64,000 nt of DNA from Methanoregula formicica SMSP (GTDB taxonomy: Archaea; Halobacteriota; Methanomicrobia; Methanomicrobiales; Methanospirillaceae). Position numbers and translations under genes: made by a program. Positions within the stretch are counted from its first letter, which is position 1. Every line of letters starts with the position of its first letter. Location of the stretch: positions 434,001 through 498,000 of the forward strand of contig NC_019943.1 of NCBI RefSeq assembly GCF_000327485.1, in the 5' to 3' direction. Positions 17,349-25,345 of the stretch are shown in pieces. The notes below the pieces were generated by a model. That model was not told the origin of the DNA, did not search any database, and was given only the letters and a program-made list of their open reading frames with translations.

Positions 17349-19979
17349 TCATGAGACAGCACTGCCATTCTGCACATCAGCCTCTGTCACGGAAACCTGA
17401 CGGGAAGTACCAACAATGTGATACGGCCCTGTTGCTTTCACCCCGGTTGTGCTCCCCTCGGTTGCATACGGGACAACGAACTCCCCGTTGGAACTCTCCT
17501 GGCGGTACACGAACGCCCGCCCGGTATTGGTTACGAGGTTAAGTTCGATCACGCCCTCGCCGGAGATATGGGCCCCCTTCACATACTCGAAGACTTTCAC
17601 CAGCCGGATATCGGGAAGAGTACTACCTTGTCTGCTTCCGAGCTGGACAGAAATATTCGTGGGGGATTCATGCACCAGCCGGTAGTGTGTCAGTGCCGGA
17701 ACCGGTTTCACCGGCTCGTACGGTGCAGAGGAATAGAAATTCGCATAGGAATCTCCCACTTTCAGGACAGATCCTTCCGAAGAGATCTTCAAACTGCTGT
17801 CCGAAACGCTCATCTTCTGCATACCGCTGATCACCCGTGCGATCCCCCCGGCTCCGGCAGTACTTCCTGAGTCCGGAACCGTCCGTATCGTATACGTTGT
17901 GTATTGGGCACTTTCAGGAATGACAAGAGACCCATCGAATACCTGGAGCCTGACGATCATGGTCTGGAAATATGCGTCACCCAGAAGGTGAGTCTTGGTC
18001 AGGACACCGGATGAATCGGGAACAAATGCCCAGTAGATATAGGGAGTAACTGTGTCGGAACCCGTGATCCAGGGGATGAGAGAGGGGAATGTGTCGGTAG
18101 CTGTGCCGAGATCCGTTATTACATAGCGGCCCTTGAAATCCGTGAGGATAGCATTTGCCTGTTCCTCACTTCCGGACAGGTAGAATGCAGCAACGCCATG
18201 TTTCCCGGCAAGGTTGTCCTGGAATGGATTTGTTATAGGAAGGCGCTGGGAAAAGTACGTTATCCGGTGTCCCTGCTCCCACGGTGCAAGAATACCATAC
18301 GTGCTTTCAGGATACGTGAAGGTCTGTTGATCATAGGCTTCAAAATAATCGACACCGGTCGGGGGAGTTGAGGAACCCAGCCAGACAAAGGTCTCTGCCC
18401 AGTCTTTGGGGATCCCGTTTGCGTGAGTCCGCGCGCCATATGCGTAATCCTGTACCGCTGACTGAACACAAGCCGTTGCAGTAATAATCGCGATCATGAC
18501 AAGAACCAAGCCCTTGATCATGACGGTCCTATCGGCGGTGGCGGATTCGCGCGGGCCTTCCCGCACCTTTCGCTCTTTCCTGGCGCTCACTTGCCGGGCA
18601 ACCCCGGTCGTTTCCCCGTTTTTGAAGAGACGGGTGATGATCCATGTGCCCGCGCCATCCCACGATATTTGAACCAGTGCTGAAGAACAGACTGCCGCCG
18701 TGAGGGCAGCGGGAACCGTCAGGTACAACTGGAACCGCTGGTGGGGGATGGTCAGAAGAAGCATGACGACAAGCCATGCCAGAAGGAAGACCTGTTCGGA
18801 TTTCTGCTTCTTCAGAACGGAGAATGCAAGGATACCAAGTCCCCCTGCCACGAGAATGAGCGAGAGGCCGAATGAATCATAAGCAGCGGCAAGCGACCAT
18901 GCCTGTGTTTCCCGTACCGCGAGGGTGTATGCCGGGGAGCCGAAAAGGAGGGTGAATGCCTGGTCTCTGATTGACTGGAACATCGGAATGAAACCGACGA
19001 CAGCAAGCCCCCCCATGATAATCCCGGCAAGAGAAAGGTAATAGTAACGGGAGTTCTTTTGGAAGATTTTCGCCAGCCCAAAGAGCAGAAGTGTCTCCGC
19101 GATAAGCCCGACCATCACGTATACGTGGGTGATGGAATACGTGGTCAGGGAGAGGCCACTCCAGGGCAGAAATCCAAAGAGCGTTTCAAGAATTGCACCA
19201 GTACAGAACACGATGCCGTTAACAAGGAGAAGGTAATCCGCGTGCACGTGTCCTGAAAAATCAAGAATGCCCTGAGTGAAGGTGGTAATTGCGACAATAA
19301 TCAGGCAGAGGATGACTGTTGGGGAGGTAAGGTAACCCAGGAAATAAAGAATTCCGGCCAGGCAGGATAGAGATGCAGGCACAAAAAGAGTTCTTGAGGG
19401 CTTCAGGTCAACAGCTGTCTTTCTGGCGGATGAGAGAGCAGAGAGATATGCAAGAAAAAAGAGCGCAACAAAGAACACTTCAGCACTGTTGTGGTCTGCC
19501 CATCCATACGACGACTGGACAAAATACGCATAACAGATGACCGAGACCAGTCCCGCAGCAACGATACCGGCCATGCGGTTCCATATCATTTTTCCCAGCA
19601 GGTAGGTTACGGGAACAAGAAGTGCAGCCAGGATCGGTGAAATCCATCCGACAATGTTCACAATATCCGTGCGGGAAGATGCACCGAAAAGGATTGAGAG
19701 TGCAGCCCCAAGGAACGGGTAGAGTGGCCCCCAGTCAATGGTTTTTCCTGTTGGAAAAGCGGTCATTGGATCGAACCAGTTGTACTGGAGGAAATGTGCT
19801 ACCATAACGTCGATCTGTCGCATGGTATACCACACATCGGCACCGCTGTTCAGCAGGAATCCATCAGGGGGGATGAATACTGCAGGGATCATCCTGAGAA
19901 CGAATGCCACTCCCATGAAGAGGACAAGACACCCTCCAATTAGGTATCGCCGGTTTGTCTCGCTGGAAAAAAAAGTCAT
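17349..19979 (-). CDS. aglB: Oligosaccharyltransferase AglB/STT3 with an atypical WWDYG region
   Basis: Transfers lipid-linked oligosaccharide to Asn of secreted proteins at the outer face of the membrane. The 876-residue protein has about 13 hydrophobic segments (to about residue 510) and then a globular C-terminal domain. Visible STT3 motifs are the first loop GADVWYTMRQ with DWGPLYPFLG, and WADHNSAEVFF, the D-x-x-x-x-E motif of the SVSEN region. YGILAPWEQGHRITYFSQR stands exactly where STT3 proteins have WWDYGHWI. Here it reads PWEQGHRI, so the first Trp, Asp and Tyr are changed. The following ITNPFQDN is normal. The flanking glycosyltransferases support a role in N-glycosylation. Confidence 0.88.
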   Translation of the reverse strand: MTFFSSETNRRYLIGGCLVLFMGVAFVLRMIPAVFIPPDGFLLNSGADVWYTMRQIDVMVAHFLQYNWFDPMTAFPTGKTIDWGPLYPFLGAALSILFGASSRTDIVNIVGWISPILAALLVPVTYLLGKMIWNRMAGIVAAGLVSVICYAYFVQSSYGWADHNSAEVFFVALFFLAYLSALSSARKTAVDLKPSRTLFVPASLSCLAGILYFLGYLTSPTVILCLIIVAITTFTQGILDFSGHVHADYLLLVNGIVFCTGAILETLFGFLPWSGLSLTTYSITHVYVMVGLIAETLLLFGLAKIFQKNSRYYYLSLAGIIMGGLAVVGFIPMFQSIRDQAFTLLFGSPAYTLAVRETQAWSLAAAYDSFGLSLILVAGGLGILAFSVLKKQKSEQVFLLAWLVVMLLLTIPHQRFQLYLTVPAALTAAVCSSALVQISWDGAGTWIITRLFKNGETTGVARQVSARKERKVREGPRESATADRTVMIKGLVLVMIAIITATACVQSAVQDYAYGARTHANGIPKDWAETFVWLGSSTPPTGVDYFEAYDQQTFTYPESTYGILAPWEQGHRITYFSQRLPITNPFQDNLAGKHGVAAFYLSGSEEQANAILTDFKGRYVITDLGTATDTFPSLIPWITGSDTVTPYIYWAFVPDSSGVLTKTHLLGDAYFQTMIVRLQVFDGSLVIPESAQYTTYTIRTVPDSGSTAGAGGIARVISGMQKMSVSDSSLKISSEGSVLKVGDSYANFYSSAPYEPVKPVPALTHYRLVHESPTNISVQLGSRQGSTLPDIRLVKVFEYVKGAHISGEGVIELNLVTNTGRAFVYRQESSNGEFVVPYATEGSTTGVKATGPYHIVGTSRQVSVTEADVQNGSAVS

Positions 19980-20224
19980 AACTCCTGAATTCTCCCGTTA
20001 TTCAGAAATATCCCGGTGATGATAGATGAATATTCCGAAATCCGGAACGGACAACAAGGGCTTTGGAGAACTACCGGCCCGCCACTACCATTTTCCAATT
20101 ATTACATCAGTGTCCGCTCTCACAGAGGGGCGCCTTCGTATACCGCAGAGACCGTAATTGCGATCTGAGAACTCATTCCGGAAAGAAAAAATCGGATGTC
20201 CCCGGCTCCAGCGAACCGCCCGGG

Positions 20225-21034
20225 TCACCGCACAAACAGCAGGCTCCGCACCTCGTTTGCAGTCATGCCCGGCTTCAGGCTGGTGCCATAGAGGAGCCTG
20301 ATTGCTTCTTTATCGATAAGGGAAAGCGCTGTGTTGGTATTGCTGCCACTGTAGAAGAGACTGTCCGGGTACAGGTCGGTAGTGCCAACAAGGCCCAGTT
20401 CGTAGAAGAGGCTCCGGAGGATGACATGGCTGCGTTCGTCTCCCTTGAGATCATTGTTGATGTAGATGGTGCCGAGGGTGACCTTGGCAACGGGCCTGCC
20501 GTCCTGCACGAACTCCTTGTTGGTCAGGCTCTCCGATGAGTTCAGGGGGATTGCGCTCATGCCATCCTCGGTAACGAACTTGATGACGATATCTCCTGTT
20601 GCGCTCCCCTGCTTGACCTGCGTGGAGATCTGGTTGGTGCGGGAGAGACTGTTGAACTCCAAAAGAGCGGTCTGGACAGCCATGGCATCGGCATCACGGT
20701 TCCCTACCATCGAGATCACGATCCGGCCGTTGTTCTGCGTCTCGCTCCACCGTTCAAGGTAGGGATTCCTGGCATCGAATGCAAGGTCAAGGAAGTGCAG
20801 TTTCGCTGCATCGGCAGAAGGAGTGATCGTTTCTGCCACAACGGCAGTTCCCGTAGGTACCACGGTGACCGGCACGGTTGTCGGGGGGGCTGACGTGGGA
20901 ATAACCCGGGGCAGGGAGACCGTTGTAGTGATGCCCTGCCCGATGTCCGTTGCCGACATGCCAAAAAAAAGCCAGACAATGCCGATGGCGATAATGATAA
21001 CTCCGGATATGATAAACCCCCAGCCGGCTTTCAT
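20225..21034 (-). CDS. Membrane-anchored DUF2927-like protein
   Basis: A 269-residue protein. An N-terminal hydrophobic segment (about 8-30) is followed by a Thr/Pro/Val-rich linker (about 40-70) and then an extracytoplasmic domain. The C-terminal half, with LFYELGLVGTTDLYPDSLF, SLIDKEAIRLLYGTSLKPGM, resembles DUF2927, a family with a metalloprotease-like layout. The usual first metal-binding residues of that motif are not clear here (RSLFYE instead of a full HExxH), so catalysis is doubtful. It probably sits outside the membrane. It is on the same strand as the genes upstream but separated by 204 bases. Confidence 0.55.
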   Translation of the reverse strand: MKAGWGFIISGVIIIAIGIVWLFFGMSATDIGQGITTTVSLPRVIPTSAPPTTVPVTVVPTGTAVVAETITPSADAAKLHFLDLAFDARNPYLERWSETQNNGRIVISMVGNRDADAMAVQTALLEFNSLSRTNQISTQVKQGSATGDIVIKFVTEDGMSAIPLNSSESLTNKEFVQDGRPVAKVTLGTIYINNDLKGDERSHVILRSLFYELGLVGTTDLYPDSLFYSGSNTNTALSLIDKEAIRLLYGTSLKPGMTANEVRSLLFVR

Positions 21035-21238
21035 GGATCAAGGTGCACCCCCGTGGATGTTAAGCCTGTCCATCAGGGAACCGGAAACGTATCCGGGACA
21101 CATGAGTGGGACAGGAAAGCTCGCGTGCGGCGTCTGATGGATGGTGCCCGGGAGCGCTGCATGGTTCCAGCATTCCCGGCCGCCGAGATCCGGTTCAGTA
21201 CACCTGATATGTGTGGCGTGGAACAGTTCAGGGATTGC

Positions 21239-21661
21239 TCAGGAAGTACCATCCCGGAGCCGGTACCCGACCCAGTCTCCCTTGTCCGGGACCGGCGCGG
21301 GATTCTCGATATGTGCAAAGACAAATTCGAAGGCGTCGTTGTCTACGACACTCCTCCCGCTCTTCTCACAGTAGTGCACGAAGGCCTTGTACATGATATC
21401 GAACGGGACGCGTGCCTCGGGGTCCGCGATGAGGGCATCTTCGTGGAACTTCCAGATCCCCTCGAACTCGATGTCCTCGTCCACAAGTGGCCGTGCAAGG
21501 ATCTCGTCTACCGCCTCCACGGCCTCCTGCTGCTTTGACATCTTCTGGAGGTCACGGTAATAATCGGCAACGAGCGTGAGCCCCTGGCGGAGGTCGTTCA
21601 AGTCCTGCTCCAGGCCCTTGATCTTCTGTTCGGTACCAGTTATCTTATCAGATGGATCCAT
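21239..21661 (-). CDS. Small acidic coiled-coil protein of unknown function
   Basis: I do not recognise this 140-residue protein. Residues 5-55 (heptad-like LEQDLNDLRQGLTLVADYYRDLQ) should form a coiled coil. The rest is acidic and aromatic, with IWKFHEDALIADP and IMYKAFVHYCEKSG. The second stretch resembles the helix-turn-helix core seen after primases and poxvirus D5-type helicases (Y-x-A-F-x-x-Y-C), which is only a hint. No signal peptide or membrane segment is present. It is downstream of hypF in the same direction with a 79-base gap. Confidence 0.6.
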   Translation of the reverse strand: MDPSDKITGTEQKIKGLEQDLNDLRQGLTLVADYYRDLQKMSKQQEAVEAVDEILARPLVDEDIEFEGIWKFHEDALIADPEARVPFDIMYKAFVHYCEKSGRSVVDNDAFEFVFAHIENPAPVPDKGDWVGYRLRDGTS

Positions 21662-21740
21662 TGCTCGTGGGGGAATCTTTCTTTTGAGGCATTATAATGC
21701 CTCCGATTGCAGGAAAAGGACTCATTTATGGACTTTGTGG

Positions 21741-23981
21741 TCAACGGCCGGAGATCCGGCACCCGGCATACACGACCTGCCCGTACGAGACACAGCCGTC
21801 CCCAAGCGGGTAATCCCGGTTGATTATGCAGGCGAGGTTTGCGGCTGCAATCTCCTTTTCGATTGTCGTGCGGATTGCATGGTTATAGGCAACGCCGCCG
21901 CTGAGGGCCACCCTCTTCATCCCCTCGCGTTCCGCGGCACGGACGGCCATCCCAGCGATCCCCCGGGCAAGGTTGTACTGGAACGAGGCGGCGATGTCCC
22001 GGATTGCCCTCTGGTCTCCGCGTGATGCGTCCATCCGTGCAAGCGCGGTCTCAACCAGTGCCCGGCTGGAGAGCATCTCGCAACCGTCCTGTGTGGCAAA
22101 CAAGAGATCCCATGCTTCAGCCCTGCCACCGGCAGCCGCCGATTCGAGTTTCATGGCCGGCTCACCGTCATAGGTCTTCTCCCGGCAGATCCCAAGCAGG
22201 GCCGCTGCAGCGTCGAGCACGCGTCCGGTACTCGTGGTCTGCGTCACATTGAAACCTGATGCAACCTGTTTTTCGAGAACGCCCAGTTCGATGCCCGACC
22301 ATCCCCGGGATGCAAGGAGGGCCTCGATCCGTTTGTCCGGCAGGATCCCGTAGAGCATCCGCTCCGGGAACTTTGTTGCAAGGTCGCCACCCGGCATGGG
22401 AACCGGTTCGAGGTGGGCGACCCGCACAAGGTCCGGCACCTGCCCGGCAAAGATCTCGCTGCCCCAGACCGTCCCGTCATCCCCGTATCCAACGCCATCG
22501 ATGGCGATACCGATGCAGGGCTCCGTGGTGGTTGCCGCGATATGGGCCCGGTGGTGCTGGACGGGGACCAGTTCCAGGCCGTGCTCGGAGGCGATCTCGC
22601 GTGCGAACCGGGTGGAAAGAAACTGCGGGTGGAGGTCATGGGCGATCACGTCGAACTTCGCCCCGAGGATTCGCTGGAGGTTTTTGACCGTCTCCTCAAG
22701 GTATTCGAGCGTTGCCGGGTTCCGAACATTTCCCACGTGTGGAGATGTGACGGCAAATCCTCCCTTGTAGATCGTTGCATTCGCGTTCAGCTCGGGGCCG
22801 ACGCCAAGGATGCAGTACTTCCCAAGATCGATGGCAGTCCGTTTCGGTGCAATCCCGCGGGAGAGCCGGATGATGTACCCGTCCCGCACCACCGAATCGT
22901 CACACCGGTTCACGATCTGCCGGTTATGGGTTAAGAAGAAATCAGCATCCCGGCAGAGTTTTGCCATCGCAGTGTCGATCTCCGTGATCATCGGGTAGCC
23001 AGGCATATTTGCGCTCGTCATGATCAGGAGCGGGTGTTTCAGCTGGGAGAAGAGGAGGTGGTGGAGACCGGTGTAGGGGAGCATGCAGCCGATGGTATGC
23101 AGGTTGCTGATCCCGGCATGGGCGTCCGGATCGCGCTTCTCCAGCACCGCTATGGGGTGGACCGGATTTTCCATGAGGGCCCGGTTTTCCGGTGATACGA
23201 TGGCGAGCCGGTCGAGATAATCCGGCCGGACCATGACGGCGAACGGCTGCTCGATCCGCCCGAGCCGGTGCTTGAGCGTTCCTGCTGATTCCTCCACGCA
23301 GGCAAGATGGAAGCCGCCGATCCCCCGGATCGCGAGGATGAATCCCGCGTCAAGGAGGCCGGCTGCCTCCTTTACCGGGTCTGAACATGCGACCTTGTGG
23401 CCGAGCGTGTCGGAAAGTGTGAGTTCCGGCCCGCAGGAGGCGCATGCGATCGTCTGCGCATGGTGGCGCCGGGAGTGTGGGTCATGATATTCCACTCCGC
23501 AGGCAGGGCACATAGGGAACTCCGCCATCGAGGTCCGCTCGCGGTCATAGGGGATCTCCTTAATGATGCTGTACCGGGGCCCGCAGTTCACGCAGGAGGT
23601 GGCCCAGTAGTTATGGTACCGTCCCCCGCTCTGGAAAATATCCGAAATGCATTCATCGCAGATCGCGATATCGGGAGGGATCATGCCGGAGAAGGAACCC
23701 GAACCGCTCTTCAGGATCACGAACCCGTCGGCGATCGGCGCATTGGTCCCTGTACATTCAACGGAGTCGATCCGGGAGAGCGGGGGGCCCCTTGAAACAG
23801 CAGAAAGGAATTCGTCGAACCTCTCCGGCTCGCCGCGGGCAACAATCTCCACCTCGCTTCCGAGGTTCTTGACCGTGCCGGCAATCCCCAGCCTAAGCGC
23901 CTGTGCATACACGAACGGGCGGAATCCGACACCCTGCACAATTCCCCTGACCGTGATCCTGCCCGATTTCTGCATGGTCAT
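21741..23981 (-). CDS. hypF: Carbamoyltransferase HypF, [NiFe] hydrogenase maturation
   Basis: HypF uses carbamoyl phosphate and ATP to load the thiol of HypE, the source of the CN ligands of [NiFe] hydrogenases, which hydrogenotrophic methanogens need. All four domains are visible. The acylphosphatase domain has VQGVGFRPFVY and KNLGSEVEI (residues about 10-90). Two zinc fingers follow, CDECISDIF...CVNCGPRYS and CPACGVEY...CASCGPEL. A YrdC-like domain is at about 200-390. A Kae1/TobZ-like C-terminal half has HDLHPQFLST, VQHHRAHIAA and ALSGGVAYNH. The frame runs to 24170, but the acylphosphatase domain starts at the ATG at 23981, giving 746 residues, the usual length. The longer version would overlap the divergent regulator gene. 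Confidence 0.95.
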   Translation of the reverse strand: MTMQKSGRITVRGIVQGVGFRPFVYAQALRLGIAGTVKNLGSEVEIVARGEPERFDEFLSAVSRGPPLSRIDSVECTGTNAPIADGFVILKSGSGSFSGMIPPDIAICDECISDIFQSGGRYHNYWATSCVNCGPRYSIIKEIPYDRERTSMAEFPMCPACGVEYHDPHSRRHHAQTIACASCGPELTLSDTLGHKVACSDPVKEAAGLLDAGFILAIRGIGGFHLACVEESAGTLKHRLGRIEQPFAVMVRPDYLDRLAIVSPENRALMENPVHPIAVLEKRDPDAHAGISNLHTIGCMLPYTGLHHLLFSQLKHPLLIMTSANMPGYPMITEIDTAMAKLCRDADFFLTHNRQIVNRCDDSVVRDGYIIRLSRGIAPKRTAIDLGKYCILGVGPELNANATIYKGGFAVTSPHVGNVRNPATLEYLEETVKNLQRILGAKFDVIAHDLHPQFLSTRFAREIASEHGLELVPVQHHRAHIAATTTEPCIGIAIDGVGYGDDGTVWGSEIFAGQVPDLVRVAHLEPVPMPGGDLATKFPERMLYGILPDKRIEALLASRGWSGIELGVLEKQVASGFNVTQTTSTGRVLDAAAALLGICREKTYDGEPAMKLESAAAGGRAEAWDLLFATQDGCEMLSSRALVETALARMDASRGDQRAIRDIAASFQYNLARGIAGMAVRAAEREGMKRVALSGGVAYNHAIRTTIEKEIAAANLACIINRDYPLGDGCVSYGQVVYAGCRISGR

Positions 23982-23984
23982 GCC

Positions 23985-24021
23985 GCAAAAATTTATTGAT
24001 GCTCGGGGGGATATATGTATA
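23985..24021. promoter_or_regulatory. Very short divergent promoter region between hypF and an HTH regulator gene
   Basis: Only 33 bases separate the hypF start (23981, minus) from the HTH gene start (24015, plus). A TATA-like atacatatat on the minus strand covers 24012-24021 and so lies over the first codons of the regulator gene. An aaatttatt on the plus strand near 23988-23996 could serve the regulator. The two promoters must overlap, and the regulator transcript would be leaderless or start within the gene. Confidence 0.5.
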
Positions 24022-24545
24022 GGGTTTTCACCGTGCCGGGACATATTCGCATCGTCAACGATCCAGTGGAGCTGGTCCCTCTGCTGATGACCTTCAATGA
24101 CCCCAACTTCAAGAAGGTGTATGAACTCCTGAACAAGTCGTGGATGACCGAGAATGAGATCCGGGCGCAAATCGACGAGGAATGTGTCCCGCTCTGCCTC
24201 CAGATCTTAAAAAAAGGCAACCTTGTTGAGGAACAGTGGCGGATGCCGAAGCCCGGCAAAAAGCCGGAAAAAGAGTTCCGTGCAACCTACAATAAGTTCC
24301 GGGCCAACTTCCAGTGCAACCTCTCCGATCTCTCCGATATCCTCTACATTGCACTCTCAAACGACGAGAACCTGAGGAATGTCGTGGAGAACATCGAGGG
24401 AGAACTGAACAAGGGCAACAGTTCCATCAACGACCTTTCACGGAAATACAGTATCAGCCCGGTCTTCATCAAGGGCCTTGCCAAACGGATCACGCACATG
24501 GACGTGAAGGGACAGGGGCTGGTGCTGCTTGACACCGGGCGTTAA
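24015..24545 (+). CDS. Winged-helix (ArsR-like) transcriptional regulator
   Basis: A 176-residue protein. Residues about 20-75 (LLMTFNDPNFKKVYELLNKSWMTENEIR...LCLQILKKGNLVEEQW) match an ArsR-like winged helix in which a short helix pair is followed by a leucine-rich recognition helix and a wing. A second helical region (about 125-165, INDLSRKYSISPVFIKGLAK) could be another HTH or a dimerisation part. The inducer is unknown. The ATG at 24015 follows GGGGGGATAT. Only 33 bases separate it from divergent hypF, suggesting it may control hydrogenase maturation; this is inference. It overlaps the next gene by 17 bases. Confidence 0.72.
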   Translation: MYRVFTVPGHIRIVNDPVELVPLLMTFNDPNFKKVYELLNKSWMTENEIRAQIDEECVPLCLQILKKGNLVEEQWRMPKPGKKPEKEFRATYNKFRANFQCNLSDLSDILYIALSNDENLRNVVENIEGELNKGNSSINDLSRKYSISPVFIKGLAKRITHMDVKGQGLVLLDTGR

Positions 24546-25338
24546 GGACCCCCTCTATTCTATCCTCCGGAGCAAGCGCGAGGTCTCGCGCCTCCAGATC
24601 CTTGTCGAGATCGCCGAGCACCAGCCGGCAGTCCGGCAGCAGGAGATTGCCGGGAAGCTGGGTGTGACCCCGCAGGCGATCTCCGAGTACATCCGCGAGC
24701 TCGTGGACGAGGGCATGGTATCGGCAAGCGGCAGGGGCAACTACGAGGTCACGAAGTCGGGCATCGAGTGGGTGCTTGCCAATGCCGAGTCGCTTGAGTC
24801 CTATGCCCGGCACATCCGGCGCGACATCATCCAGCAGGTCTCGGTCTGGACCGCGATTGCGGCCGAGAACGTAAAGGCCGGCGACGAAGTCGGCGTGTAC
24901 ATGAAGGACGGCTTTCTCTATGCCGCAAAGAAGCCCTCGGCAGCAACCGGCTCGGCGATCGCGGATGCAAAGAAGGATGAGGATGTCGGGATCGCACGGC
25001 TGAACGGGATCATCGACCACCACGAAGGCGTTGTCCATGTCTGCAAGGTTCCCCGGATCCAGCATGGGGGCTCGCGAAAGGTGAAGCGGGACAAGCTCCT
25101 TGACGTGATCGGAAAAGCCGGGTTTGTCGGGGCGGTAGGCCTCGAAGCCTTCATCGCCCTGAAAGCGGCAGGCAGGAAGCCGGACATGTTCTTTGGCGCA
25201 CGGGAGGGCGTGATCGAGGCCGCGTTCCACGGGATCGACTGCACCATTGTGGTCGTGGACGAGGAGTTCACGGATTTCTTAAAGCGGCTGGAAGGCGTGG
25301 GGCTCTCGTACGTGATCCACGACCTGATCGTCCCGTGA
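24529..25338 (+). CDS. HTH transcriptional regulator with C-terminal ligand-type domain (methanogen-conserved)
   Basis: A 269-residue protein. Residues about 15-70 form a MarR/winged-helix domain (VRQQEIAGKLGVTPQAISEYIRELVDEG). The C-terminal part has FVGAVGLEAFIALKAAGRKPDMFFG and TIVVVDEEFTDFLKRL, an alternating strand-helix region that looks like a small-molecule binding domain. I recall such HTH proteins as common and single-purpose in methanogens, but no function is known to me. The start is a TTG inside the preceding gene, giving a 17-base overlap; no ATG or GTG is available before the HTH. The helicase gene begins 7 bases after its stop. Confidence 0.7.
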   Translation: MTPGVKDPLYSILRSKREVSRLQILVEIAEHQPAVRQQEIAGKLGVTPQAISEYIRELVDEGMVSASGRGNYEVTKSGIEWVLANAESLESYARHIRRDIIQQVSVWTAIAAENVKAGDEVGVYMKDGFLYAAKKPSAATGSAIADAKKDEDVGIARLNGIIDHHEGVVHVCKVPRIQHGGSRKVKRDKLLDVIGKAGFVGAVGLEAFIALKAAGRKPDMFFGAREGVIEAAFHGIDCTIVVVDEEFTDFLKRLEGVGLSYVIHDLIVP

Positions 25339-25345
25339 ACCCGCC

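Noticed and set aside
19980-20224. A C/D-box-like gtgatga near 20014 upstream of aglB
   Set aside because: No matching D box (CUGA) or second box pair at the needed spacing was found.
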